From Roseovarius sp. (GTDB lineage: Bacteria; Pseudomonadota; Alphaproteobacteria; Rhodobacterales; Rhodobacteraceae), in assembly GCA_023260815.1 (NCBI GenBank), contig JALQUE010000290.1:1-12439 (forward strand): a stretch of DNA of 12,439 bases, given 5' to 3'. The position numbers and the translations under genes are program-made. Positions 1 to 6,473 of the stretch are shown piece after piece. Positions within the stretch are counted from its first letter, which is position 1. Each line of letters opens with the position of its first letter. Under the pieces are notes generated by a model. The model was not told the DNA's origin. It saw nothing but the letters and a program-made list of their open reading frames with translations, and searched no databases.

Positions 1-892
1 GGAGAATAACCCCGCCTTCGTTCACGGCGGCCCCTTTGCCAATATCGCCCACGGCTGCAACTCTGTCATTGCCACGACAACGGCGCTGAAGCTGGCCGAT
101 TATGTGGTGACCGAGGCTGGTTTTGGCGCTGACCTTGGCGCAGAGAAATTCATGGATATCAAATGCCGTAAGGCGGGCCTTGCGCCTGACTGTGTGGTGT
201 TGGTCGCCACCGTGAGGGCGATGAAGATGAACGGCGGCGTCGCCAAGGCCGATCTGGGCGAGGAAAATGTCGATGCGGTCAAGAAGGGCTGCCCGAACCT
301 TGGCCGCCATATCGAGAACGTCAAATCCTTCGGCGTGCCGGTGGTCGTGGCGATCAACCATTTCGTGACCGACACTGACGCCGAAGTGCAGGCCGTGAAG
401 GATTACGTGGCCGAGCAGGGCTCGGAGGCGATCCTGTGCCAGCACTGGGCGAAAGGGTCTGAAGGCACCGAAGAGCTGGCAACCCGCGTGGCCGCCATCG
501 CCGAGGCCGATCAGGCGAATTTCGCCCCGCTGTATCCCGATGACATGCCGCTGCTACAAAAGGCCGAGACCATCGCCAAGCGGATCTATCGCGCCGACGA
601 GGTGCTGGCCGATCAGAAGATCCGCAATCAGCTCAAGGAATGGGAAGACGCGGGCTATGGCAATTTGCCGGTCTGTATGGCCAAGACACAGTACAGCTTC
701 ACCACCGATCCGGGACGTCGTGGCGCGCCCACGGGCCACTCGGTGCCGATCCGCGAAGTTCGGCTGAGTGCGGGTGCGGGTTTCGTCATCGTGATCTGCG
801 GTGAGATCATGACCATGCCCGGCCTGCCCAGCAAACCGGCGGCCGAGGCAATCAAGCTGAACGCTGATGGCGATATCGAGGGCCTGTTCTAA
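1..892 (+). CDS. fhs: Formate-tetrahydrofolate ligase, 3' part (5' end outside window)
   Basis: This cytosolic enzyme uses ATP to join formate to tetrahydrofolate, giving 10-formyl-THF. The reading frame is open from base 2, so the gene starts left of the window. About 296 C-terminal residues are visible of the roughly 556 usual for the family. The first visible residues carry the conserved stretch PAFVHGGPFANIAHGCNS, and the C-terminus has the typical run GHSVPIREVRLSAGAGF followed by a GLPSKPAA segment, ending in GLF and TAA. The N-terminal P-loop lies outside the window. The folD gene follows on the same strand after 77 bases, and the two enzymes act in sequence on folate one-carbon units. 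In marine Rhodobacterales such pairs are thought to serve assimilation and oxidation of methyl groups and formate; that role is inference here. No frameshift or missing motif is seen in the visible part. Confidence 0.96.
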   Translation, partial: ENNPAFVHGGPFANIAHGCNSVIATTTALKLADYVVTEAGFGADLGAEKFMDIKCRKAGLAPDCVVLVATVRAMKMNGGVAKADLGEENVDAVKKGCPNLGRHIENVKSFGVPVVVAINHFVTDTDAEVQAVKDYVAEQGSEAILCQHWAKGSEGTEELATRVAAIAEADQANFAPLYPDDMPLLQKAETIAKRIYRADEVLADQKIRNQLKEWEDAGYGNLPVCMAKTQYSFTTDPGRRGAPTGHSVPIREVRLSAGAGFVIVICGEIMTMPGLPSKPAAEAIKLNADGDIEGLF

Positions 893-911
893 GGTCTGAC
901 TATTGACCATA

Positions 912-940
912 TGCGCCCCGTATCCTGTATTCGGGGCGCA
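912..940 (+). terminator. Hairpin between fhs and folD (weak terminator or mRNA structure)
   Basis: A perfect 9-bp stem (TGCGCCCCG at 912-920 with CGGGGCGCA at 932-940) encloses an 11-base loop. It begins 20 bases after the fhs stop. No T-run follows, so efficient intrinsic termination is doubtful. It may instead stabilise the fhs mRNA end or partly attenuate read-through into folD. Its sequence resembles the hairpin after folD. Confidence 0.5.
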
Positions 941-969
941 GCATTACCCATGTTCGGAAAGGGAAACCG

Positions 970-1872
970 ATGACGGCACAGATCATCGACGGCAAGGCTT
1001 TTGCAGCCACGGTACGCGAGAAAGTGGCGGGGCATGTCGCGCGTCTGAAGGAAGAGCATGCGATCACCCCCGGCCTCGCCGTGGTGCTGGTCGGAGAGGA
1101 TCCCGCCAGCCAGGTCTATGTCCGATCAAAGGGCAAGCAGACCGTCGAAGTCGGGATGAATTCCTATGAGCATAAGCTGGATGTCGATACTTCGGAAAAG
1201 GATCTTCTGGCGCTGATCGATACGCTGAACAACGCCCCCGAGGTGCATGGCATTCTGGTCCAGTTGCCACTGCCCAAGCACCTGAACGAGGATCTGGTGA
1301 TAAACTCCATTGATCCGGCCAAGGATGTGGACGGGTTCCATATCTCGAATGTCGGACTTTTGGGGACCGGACAGAAATCCATGGTGCCCTGCACGCCGCT
1401 TGGTTGCCTGATGATGCTGCGTGACTATCACGGCAGCCTGTCGGGGATGAATGCAGTGGTTATCGGGCGGTCCAATATCGTGGGCAAACCGATGGCCCAG
1501 CTTCTGCTCGGGGATAGCTGCACGGTGACGATCGCGCATAGTCGCACCAAGGACATTCAAGAGGTGACCCGCCGCGCCGATATCGTCGTGGCTGCCGTTG
1601 GGCGCCCGGAAATGGTGACAGGCGACTGGATCAAGCCCGGCGCCACCGTGATCGATGTGGGCATCAACCGGATCGAGGCGCCCGACAAGGGCGAGGGGCA
1701 GACGCGCCTTGTGGGCGATTGTCATTTCGACAGTTGCGCCGAGGCGGCGGGTGCGATCACGCCTGTACCCGGTGGGGTGGGGCCGATGACGATTGCCTGT
1801 CTTCTGGCCAACACGGTCACCGCCTGTTGTCGTGCCAATGGCCTGTCGGAACCCGAGGGTTTGACGGCCTGA
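970..1872 (+). CDS. folD: Bifunctional methylene-THF dehydrogenase / methenyl-THF cyclohydrolase
   Basis: FolD oxidises 5,10-methylene-THF to methenyl-THF with NADP+ and hydrolyses that to 10-formyl-THF, working reversibly in the cytosol. The 300-residue length fits the family (about 285-300). Visible signatures are YVRSK at 50-54, holding the catalytic Tyr50 and Lys54, VQLPLP with Gln98, KDVDGFH with Asp121, the Rossmann signature GRSNIVGKP at 166-174, and PVPGGVGPMT at 266-274. The ATG at 970 is preceded by a purine-rich GGAAAGGGAAA, a good ribosome binding site. It follows fhs on the same strand, so the two products together link formate, formyl-, methenyl- and methylene-THF. A hairpin lies on each side of the gene, so folD may be transcribed partly on its own. 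Nothing is unusual in the protein. Confidence 0.97.
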   Translation: MTAQIIDGKAFAATVREKVAGHVARLKEEHAITPGLAVVLVGEDPASQVYVRSKGKQTVEVGMNSYEHKLDVDTSEKDLLALIDTLNNAPEVHGILVQLPLPKHLNEDLVINSIDPAKDVDGFHISNVGLLGTGQKSMVPCTPLGCLMMLRDYHGSLSGMNAVVIGRSNIVGKPMAQLLLGDSCTVTIAHSRTKDIQEVTRRADIVVAAVGRPEMVTGDWIKPGATVIDVGINRIEAPDKGEGQTRLVGDCHFDSCAEAAGAITPVPGGVGPMTIACLLANTVTACCRANGLSEPEGLTA

Positions 1873-1890
1873 CCGCATTCAATCTCTGCG

Positions 1891-1932
1891 ATGACTGTGC
1901 CCCGGACCCTGTGTTCCGGGGCATGTCATTTT
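1891..1932 (+). terminator. Intrinsic terminator after folD, shared with the convergent thioesterase gene
   Basis: A long hairpin has an inner perfect 9-bp stem (TGCCCCGGA at 1898-1906 with TCCGGGGCA at 1915-1923) and an outer 5-bp stem (ATGAC at 1891-1895 with GTCAT at 1925-1929), separated by a small asymmetric bulge. TTTT follows at 1929-1932. It starts 18 bases after the folD stop and should end folD transcription. The stop codon of the convergent thioesterase gene (complement of 1926-1928) lies inside the right arm, so the structure may also act on the other strand, although no clear T-run follows there. Confidence 0.78.
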
Positions 1933-2345
1933 GGCGCCACGGGCATCATCGTCCCGGTCATTAGGGCGATGTGGGTCTCATTGCCATCGGCAAGGGCAAA
2001 GACATCCGCCTGCACGATCACCAGCCTGCGCCCCGGTTTGATCACCTTGCCACGCGCAATCAGCAGATCTCCCTGACCGGGGGCAAGCAGGTTGACCTTC
2101 ATCTCGGTGGTCAGAACTTCGTAATCTTCCGGAAGCACCGACAACGCCGCATAGCCCGCGGCACTGTCTCCGATGGCAAAAGTCAGCCCTGCATGGGCAA
2201 ACCCGTGTTGCTGGCGACTGCCGGGCAGAATCGGTGCGTGAATTTCGACCTCGCCTTCCGCTACCCGAGACAGCGTGGCCCCGAAGGTTTCCATAAGCGA
2301 TTGCGCGGCAAAGCTTCGGCGAATTCGGTCTGCGTTCACGGCCAT
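1926..2345 (-). CDS. PaaI-like hotdog-fold thioesterase
   Basis: This small cytosolic protein of about 139 residues most likely hydrolyses an acyl-CoA thioester; the substrate cannot be read from the sequence. It has the hotdog (4HBT/PaaI) pattern: an HGFAH stretch at about residues 47-51, then the helix with IGDSAAGYAA around Asp60, then EMKVNLLAPG and the strand-rich C-terminal half with GRRLVIVQADVF. The canonical HGG is HGF here. I chose the ATG at 2345 because GGAG lies 11 bases upstream. An ATG at 2372 would add nine residues (MTSKGAPEN) but has no ribosome binding site. The frame stays open upstream, but that part runs into the divergent LytTR gene and has no family character. The stop lies inside the terminator hairpin shared with folD. 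Function within the family is moderately certain; the start is less so. Confidence 0.82.
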   Translation of the reverse strand: MAVNADRIRRSFAAQSLMETFGATLSRVAEGEVEIHAPILPGSRQQHGFAHAGLTFAIGDSAAGYAALSVLPEDYEVLTTEMKVNLLAPGQGDLLIARGKVIKPGRRLVIVQADVFALADGNETHIALMTGTMMPVAPK

Positions 2346-2418
2346 ATTTTCTGGCGCTCCCTTGCTCGTCATCGCTATTTGGTCACAACATGAGGCGCTG
2401 TGCCAGCGGCTTGGGCGG

Positions 2419-2446
2419 TTGGCAGATAGGCAAATGACGTTATAAA
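2419..2446 (+). promoter_or_regulatory. Sigma-70-like promoter for the LytTR regulator gene
   Basis: A TTGGCA -35 element (2419-2424) and a TATAAA -10 element (2441-2446) are separated by 16 bases. The predicted start of transcription near 2453 would leave a leader of about 20 bases before the ATG at 2476. A weak AGG at 2466-2468 is the only ribosome binding sequence. The site lies in the 130-base gap between the divergent thioesterase and LytTR genes. I found no equally good promoter for the thioesterase. Confidence 0.5.
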
Positions 2447-2475
2447 GGTCGTGCGGGGTTATTATTAGGCACAAT

Positions 2476-3315
2476 ATGAGTCTGTCTGACAGAGTTGCTT
2501 TGGCGTTCTCAGAGACCTTCCGGTCTTTCATTTCGCCACTGACGGTTTTCATCTGGATGACATGTATCCTTGTCGCGACACTTGCCGGGCCATTCGGAAC
2601 CTTTTTTGCGTTCGATTGGCCAACAAGGCTTCTGTATTGGAGCCTCATTACAACCCTCGCTTTCTTGTACGGATACTCTGCACGGGCGATCACTTTCGTG
2701 GTGATCGGTCACGGCAGGCCCATCTTGTTCGACGCCTTTGCATCCGTTCTGATGGGACTGATGTTCGGTCCGACAGTCTTTGCGCTGCGGGCCATGTTTC
2801 AGCCTGAGGCGATCGGGGTGGACATTTATCTTGAACGGGTGATGTTCAACGTTTTTTGCATTGCGGTTGGCGTGTATGTCGTGCGCCGCCAGCTTTGTGA
2901 TACCGAGCCAGGCAATTACCTGCTTCCTGAGGAGCCTGCGTTCAGCAACGTTGATGGCGAACCCAGATTGATGAAGCGACTATCCGAGGAAAATGTCGGC
3001 GATGTTTTGCGACTGAGCGCCAGTGATCACTATGTCGAGGTGGTGACGACCGAAGGCTCCGAGGTTCTGCGTCTCAGATTCACCGACGCGATCAGCGAGA
3101 TGGAGCCGGTTGAGGGATATTGTGCGCACAGGTCCCATTGGGTTGCGCGGTCCGCCATCGTCAAGGTCGAGCGTGAGACCGCGCACAAACTCTTTCTGCG
3201 GCTCAGCAACGGTGACAGGGTGCCGGTCAGTCGCAAATACCGGCCGGGCCTTGAGGATGCCGGGATTATACCGACTGCTCAGGTGCCGCATCTGAAACTT
3301 GTAAGCCGACGCTGA
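2476..3315 (+). CDS. Membrane-anchored LytTR-family transcriptional regulator
   Basis: This 279-residue protein joins a membrane part to a DNA-binding part. Four hydrophobic segments are visible at about 19-40, 51-77, 83-106 and 119-137, followed by a linker. A LytTR domain spans about 164-258, with GDVLRLSASDHYVEVVTT, the LRLRFTDAI strand-helix, CAHRSHWVA and the closing NGDRVPVSRKY. LytTR domains usually sit behind a response-regulator receiver domain (AgrA, LytR type). There is none here, so the protein is probably a one-component regulator that senses a signal in or at the inner membrane. Ligand and target genes are unknown. A promoter precedes it, and no sensor kinase gene is next to it. 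The gene appears somewhat less GC-rich than its neighbours. The domain call is firm; the role is inferred. Confidence 0.88.
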   Translation: MSLSDRVALAFSETFRSFISPLTVFIWMTCILVATLAGPFGTFFAFDWPTRLLYWSLITTLAFLYGYSARAITFVVIGHGRPILFDAFASVLMGLMFGPTVFALRAMFQPEAIGVDIYLERVMFNVFCIAVGVYVVRRQLCDTEPGNYLLPEEPAFSNVDGEPRLMKRLSEENVGDVLRLSASDHYVEVVTTEGSEVLRLRFTDAISEMEPVEGYCAHRSHWVARSAIVKVERETAHKLFLRLSNGDRVPVSRKYRPGLEDAGIIPTAQVPHLKLVSRR

Positions 3316-3334
3316 ACCAATGGGTCAACGCGGC
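3305..3334. terminator. Imperfect hairpin spanning two convergent stop codons
   Basis: GCCG at 3305-3308 pairs with CGGC at 3331-3334, CG at 3310-3311 with CG at 3329-3330, TGA at 3313-3315 with TCA at 3325-3327, and CC at 3317-3318 with GG at 3322-3323. Between these are one bulge and two mismatches, and the loop is AAT. Both stop codons (LytTR gene and pdeM) lie in the stem. No T-run follows on either strand, so it is only a candidate bidirectional terminator. Confidence 0.28.
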
Positions 3335-3987
3335 ATAGGCACAGGATGCGGCACAGGGCCGGTCATCACGGCCACAGCCTCGGGTCGCATCAGCCCGGAG
3401 AGTGCGAGATCGTGACTGCGTAGCCCGCCCGTATAGGTGCCATAGGCTGGCAATATGACCCTGTCGGCATCGATCAGAAAGGCCGGTCGCGTTATCGTGC
3501 GGCCCTTTGCCCTGATCGTGGCCTTGGGATGGTAATGCCCCGACACCTCGCCGCTATGACTGGGTTGCGCGATGTGTCGGAAAATCAACGGCGGCAGTGG
3601 CAATTCAGCCAGATGCGAGCCTCCAAGCTCGACCGGCCCGGGATCGTGATTGCCCTCGATCCAGACCCAACGCCTGCCAGCCTGTAGCGCGATGATCCAC
3701 AGCTTGTCGTCTTCTGACAGCGCCCGCGCGGCGGCGTCGTCATCGAAACTGTCACCAAGGCAGATCACTGTCGTAGCCCCGGTTTTGTTCAGATCAGCCT
3801 CAAGCCGGGTCAGCGTGTCACGTGTTTCATATGGCGGCAAAGGCACCTCGCCACGTCGAGCGCGGCGTTCTGATTTTCCAAGGTGAAGGTCCGACACACA
3901 TAGCAACGCCTTGGATGGCCAGTAGAGCGCGCCTGATCCAAGGGCCACCAATTGTTGTCCAGCGAGGGTGAATTCATGGCCGTTCAT
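3325..3987 (-). CDS. pdeM: Ligase-associated DNA damage response phosphoesterase PdeM
   Basis: This 220-residue calcineurin-like metallophosphoesterase belongs to the family found with Lhr-like helicases and ATP-dependent DNA ligases; it is thought to act as a nuclease in DNA repair. The metal-binding motifs are in order: SDLHLGKSER at 32-41, GDSFDD at 78-83, EGNHD at 111-115 and SGHYHPK at 149-155. I chose the ATG at 3987 because family proteins usually begin a few residues before this LAG segment, and GAAG lies 8 bases upstream. A GTG at 4008 would add seven residues (MTREERS) and overlap the helicase stop as GTGA, a typical coupling arrangement, but it has no ribosome binding site. The gene directly follows the helicase gene and is almost surely co-translated with it. 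Its stop faces the LytTR gene across nine bases. Confidence 0.9.
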   Translation of the reverse strand: MNGHEFTLAGQQLVALGSGALYWPSKALLCVSDLHLGKSERRARRGEVPLPPYETRDTLTRLEADLNKTGATTVICLGDSFDDDAAARALSEDDKLWIIALQAGRRWVWIEGNHDPGPVELGGSHLAELPLPPLIFRHIAQPSHSGEVSGHYHPKATIRAKGRTITRPAFLIDADRVILPAYGTYTGGLRSHDLALSGLMRPEAVAVMTGPVPHPVPMPR

Positions 3988-4004
3988 GGAACGTTCTTCG
4001 CGTG

Positions 4005-6434
4005 TCACGCTCTGGATTGCAAGCTTTCGCGGTCAAGACCAGCCGCTTGCATAAGTCGCGCCGTTTCTTCGGCCAGCAACCGCTCTTGCGCCGCGCCATC
4101 GACCGGGGTGCGCCCGGCCTCCAGAAAAAGTGGCGCGGCAAAGGGTGTGACGCGGGGCAGGCGAAGCAGGTCGATCCTGTCACCGACACGATTCAGCATC
4201 TGTTCGATGCGACCGAAATCGATCAGGCCGCGCATCGCTTCTTGCCGGGTGATGTCCAGAAGCAGGTGGCCGGGATCATATTTCACCAGTGTGTCATAGA
4301 GGATGTCGGAGGAAAACGTAGCCTGTCGTCCGGTTTTGCGGGCCTGCGGTGTGTTGCGCTGAATGAGGCCCGCAATCGTGGCCGAGGCCCGAAAGGTCCG
4401 TTTCATCAGGGCATTGCCGGCCAGCCATTGCTCAAGCCCGTCGCGTAGGGCTTCGGGGGCGAATATCGGCGCGGGGTCGGTCAGCGGCTCCAACCCCCAG
4501 ATCAGCGTGGCATAGTCCGTAGACACGAAGCCAAGTGGCGCCAGCCCCATCTCTTCCATCCGCTTGGTGATCAGAAGCCCCAGTGTCTGTTGGGCGTTGC
4601 GCCCGGCGAAGCCATAGATACAGACATGCTCGCGTCCGTCATGGGGAAAGCTTTCGATAAGCAGACGGCCTTTTTGCGGTAAGCGTGACAGGTCGCGTTG
4701 CAGATGCAGCCACTCCCTTGCATGTGGGGGCAGGTCCGGCCAGTCGTCCTGTGTCAGCATCAACAGGATCCGCTCGCTCAGTTGGGTGGATGTGGCGAAT
4801 TTGGTGCCCATGAAGGTCGCGATCTTGGGGGTGCGGCCTTTTTCACGACTGACTTCGACGACCATTTCGCGCAAGGATTCGAACCGCACGATTTGTCCGC
4901 CGATCAGGAACGTGTCGCCGGCTGTCAATGACGCGGCGAAGCCTTCTTCGATCTCGCCCAGAGGTTTGCCGCCACGCGTGCGGCGCATCCGGACCTTAAG
5001 CGTGTCGGTGTCCTGAATCGTGCCGATATTCATCCGGATCAGCCGCGCACTGCGCGGGTCGCGCAAGTGCCAGCGGCCATCGGGCATCTGCTTGAGCCTC
5101 TGCCACTGGTCATAGGCGCGCAAGGCATAGCCCCCTGTGGCGCAGAAATCGAGACAGGCGTCGAAATCGGCACGGCTCAGATCGGCATAGGCCCCGGCGG
5201 TGGTGACCTCGGCATAAAGCGCGTCGGCAATGAACGGCCCGGCGCAGGCGGTGATCAGAATTTGCTGGCACAAGACATCGCGGGGTCCGGAACCACGCGG
5301 CTCTCCGTCCAGATCGTGATCGCGTACGGCTTGCAGCGCGGCGCGGCATTCCACGATCTCGAAACGATTGGCTGGAACCAGCAGCGCCTTGGAGGGCGCG
5401 TTGTAGCGGTGGTTGGCCCGGCCTATTCTCTGGACCAGCCGCTTGACGTTCTTCGGGGCGCCGATCTGGATCACCAGGTCCACATCGCCCCAATCGATCC
5501 CAAGGTCCAGACTGCCGGTGCAGACGACCGCCCGCAACTCGCCGCGCTGCATGGCGCCCTCAACCCGTTCGCGCTGTTGGCGGTCCAGCGATCCGTGGTG
5601 AATACCGATGGGCAGCGCGTCTTCATTTGCAAGCCAAAGGTTGTGAAAGAAGACTTCAGCCTGCGCGCGGGTGTTGTGAAAGATCAGCGTGGTGGTGTGG
5701 GCCTTGACCTGTTCCAAGACCGCAGGGATCGCATAGGCCGCCCCGCCGCCTGCCCAAGGTGGCGCTTGATCTGTCTCGAGCATCGAGATGTCTGGCTCCG
5801 GCCCTGGGTCTGCCTCAAGGATGTCGCAAGGATCGGGGTGGCAGGCGAGAAGCCGTGCAATGGCGCCCGGGTCTTCCACGGTTGCCGACAGACCCACCCG
5901 GCGCAGATCGGGACAGAGCGTCTGCAGCCGCGCCAATGCCAACATCAATTGGTCACCTCTTTTCGACTCGGCAAGTGCATGGATTTCATCGACCACGACC
6001 CGTCGCAATCCTTTGAAGATGCGCGGCGCGTCCTCGTACGAGGTCAGCAGCGCCAGGCTTTCCGGGGTTGTAAGAAGGATATGAGGCGGATCGGCGCGTT
6101 GACGGCGCTTGCGGCTTGCGGGCGTGTCGCCGGTGCGGTCCTCGACCCGGATGGGCAGGTCCATTTCGGTGATCGGCGTGGTCAGATTGCGCCGGATATC
6201 GGCGGCCAAGGCCTTGAGCGGCGAGATATATAGTGTGTGCAACCCGTCATGCCCGCCACCGGCCAGATTGACCAATGTGGGCAGAAATCCCGCCAGGGTC
6301 TTTCCTCCGCCGGTGGGCGCAATCAGCAATGTGGCGGGGTCGTCCGCACGTTTAAGCATGGCGTGCTGGTGCGGGTGGATCGACCACCCGCGCGAGGCAA
6401 ACCATCGGTTGAAAACATCGGGCAGGGTGCGCAT
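4005..6434 (-). CDS. Lhr-like DEXH-box helicase of the ligase-associated DNA damage response
   Basis: This 809-residue superfamily 2 ATP-dependent helicase has the length expected for the ligase-associated DEXH helicases. Motifs in order are Walker A APTGGGKT at 39-46, SPLKAL at 71-76, TTPESL at 122-127, motif II DEIH at 149-152, motif III SAT at 183-185, HHGSL at 279-283, the LGIDW segment near 311-315 and motif VI QRIGRANHR at 335-343. The long C-terminal half corresponds to the Lhr winged-helix and accessory domains. The family is thought to unwind or remodel damaged DNA together with PdeM, an ATP-dependent ligase and an exonuclease. Here only pdeM is adjacent, immediately downstream; the upstream neighbour is a AAA+ ATPase gene 39 bases away. 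The ATG at 6434 lacks a clear ribosome binding site, but no better start was found and the N-terminus matches family expectation. Confidence 0.93.
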   Translation of the reverse strand: MRTLPDVFNRWFASRGWSIHPHQHAMLKRADDPATLLIAPTGGGKTLAGFLPTLVNLAGGGHDGLHTLYISPLKALAADIRRNLTTPITEMDLPIRVEDRTGDTPASRKRRQRADPPHILLTTPESLALLTSYEDAPRIFKGLRRVVVDEIHALAESKRGDQLMLALARLQTLCPDLRRVGLSATVEDPGAIARLLACHPDPCDILEADPGPEPDISMLETDQAPPWAGGGAAYAIPAVLEQVKAHTTTLIFHNTRAQAEVFFHNLWLANEDALPIGIHHGSLDRQQRERVEGAMQRGELRAVVCTGSLDLGIDWGDVDLVIQIGAPKNVKRLVQRIGRANHRYNAPSKALLVPANRFEIVECRAALQAVRDHDLDGEPRGSGPRDVLCQQILITACAGPFIADALYAEVTTAGAYADLSRADFDACLDFCATGGYALRAYDQWQRLKQMPDGRWHLRDPRSARLIRMNIGTIQDTDTLKVRMRRTRGGKPLGEIEEGFAASLTAGDTFLIGGQIVRFESLREMVVEVSREKGRTPKIATFMGTKFATSTQLSERILLMLTQDDWPDLPPHAREWLHLQRDLSRLPQKGRLLIESFPHDGREHVCIYGFAGRNAQQTLGLLITKRMEEMGLAPLGFVSTDYATLIWGLEPLTDPAPIFAPEALRDGLEQWLAGNALMKRTFRASATIAGLIQRNTPQARKTGRQATFSSDILYDTLVKYDPGHLLLDITRQEAMRGLIDFGRIEQMLNRVGDRIDLLRLPRVTPFAAPLFLEAGRTPVDGAAQERLLAEETARLMQAAGLDRESLQSRA

Positions 6435-6473
6435 GCGCCAGAGGTAGGCGAAAGGGCACGCCCCGGCCAGAGG

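Noticed and set aside
1126..1878. 250-codon open frame on the - strand
   Set aside because: It is antisense to folD, which has all catalytic motifs. The product is rich in His and Arg and has no family features.
2436..2462. Possible LytTR-type direct repeats (ACGTT and GGGTT half-sites) upstream of the regulator
   Set aside because: The half-sites deviate at several positions from the known LytTR pattern, and their spacing of 19 bases does not fit the usual 21-22.
2346..2693. N-terminal extension of the thioesterase frame into the LytTR gene
   Set aside because: The added residues have no hotdog character, and the stretch overlaps the start of a well-supported divergent gene and its promoter.
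5067..6233. Long open frame (388 codons) on the + strand
   Set aside because: It lies wholly antisense to the helicase gene, whose motifs are intact. The translation has no recognisable domain, and long antisense frames are expected in GC-rich DNA.
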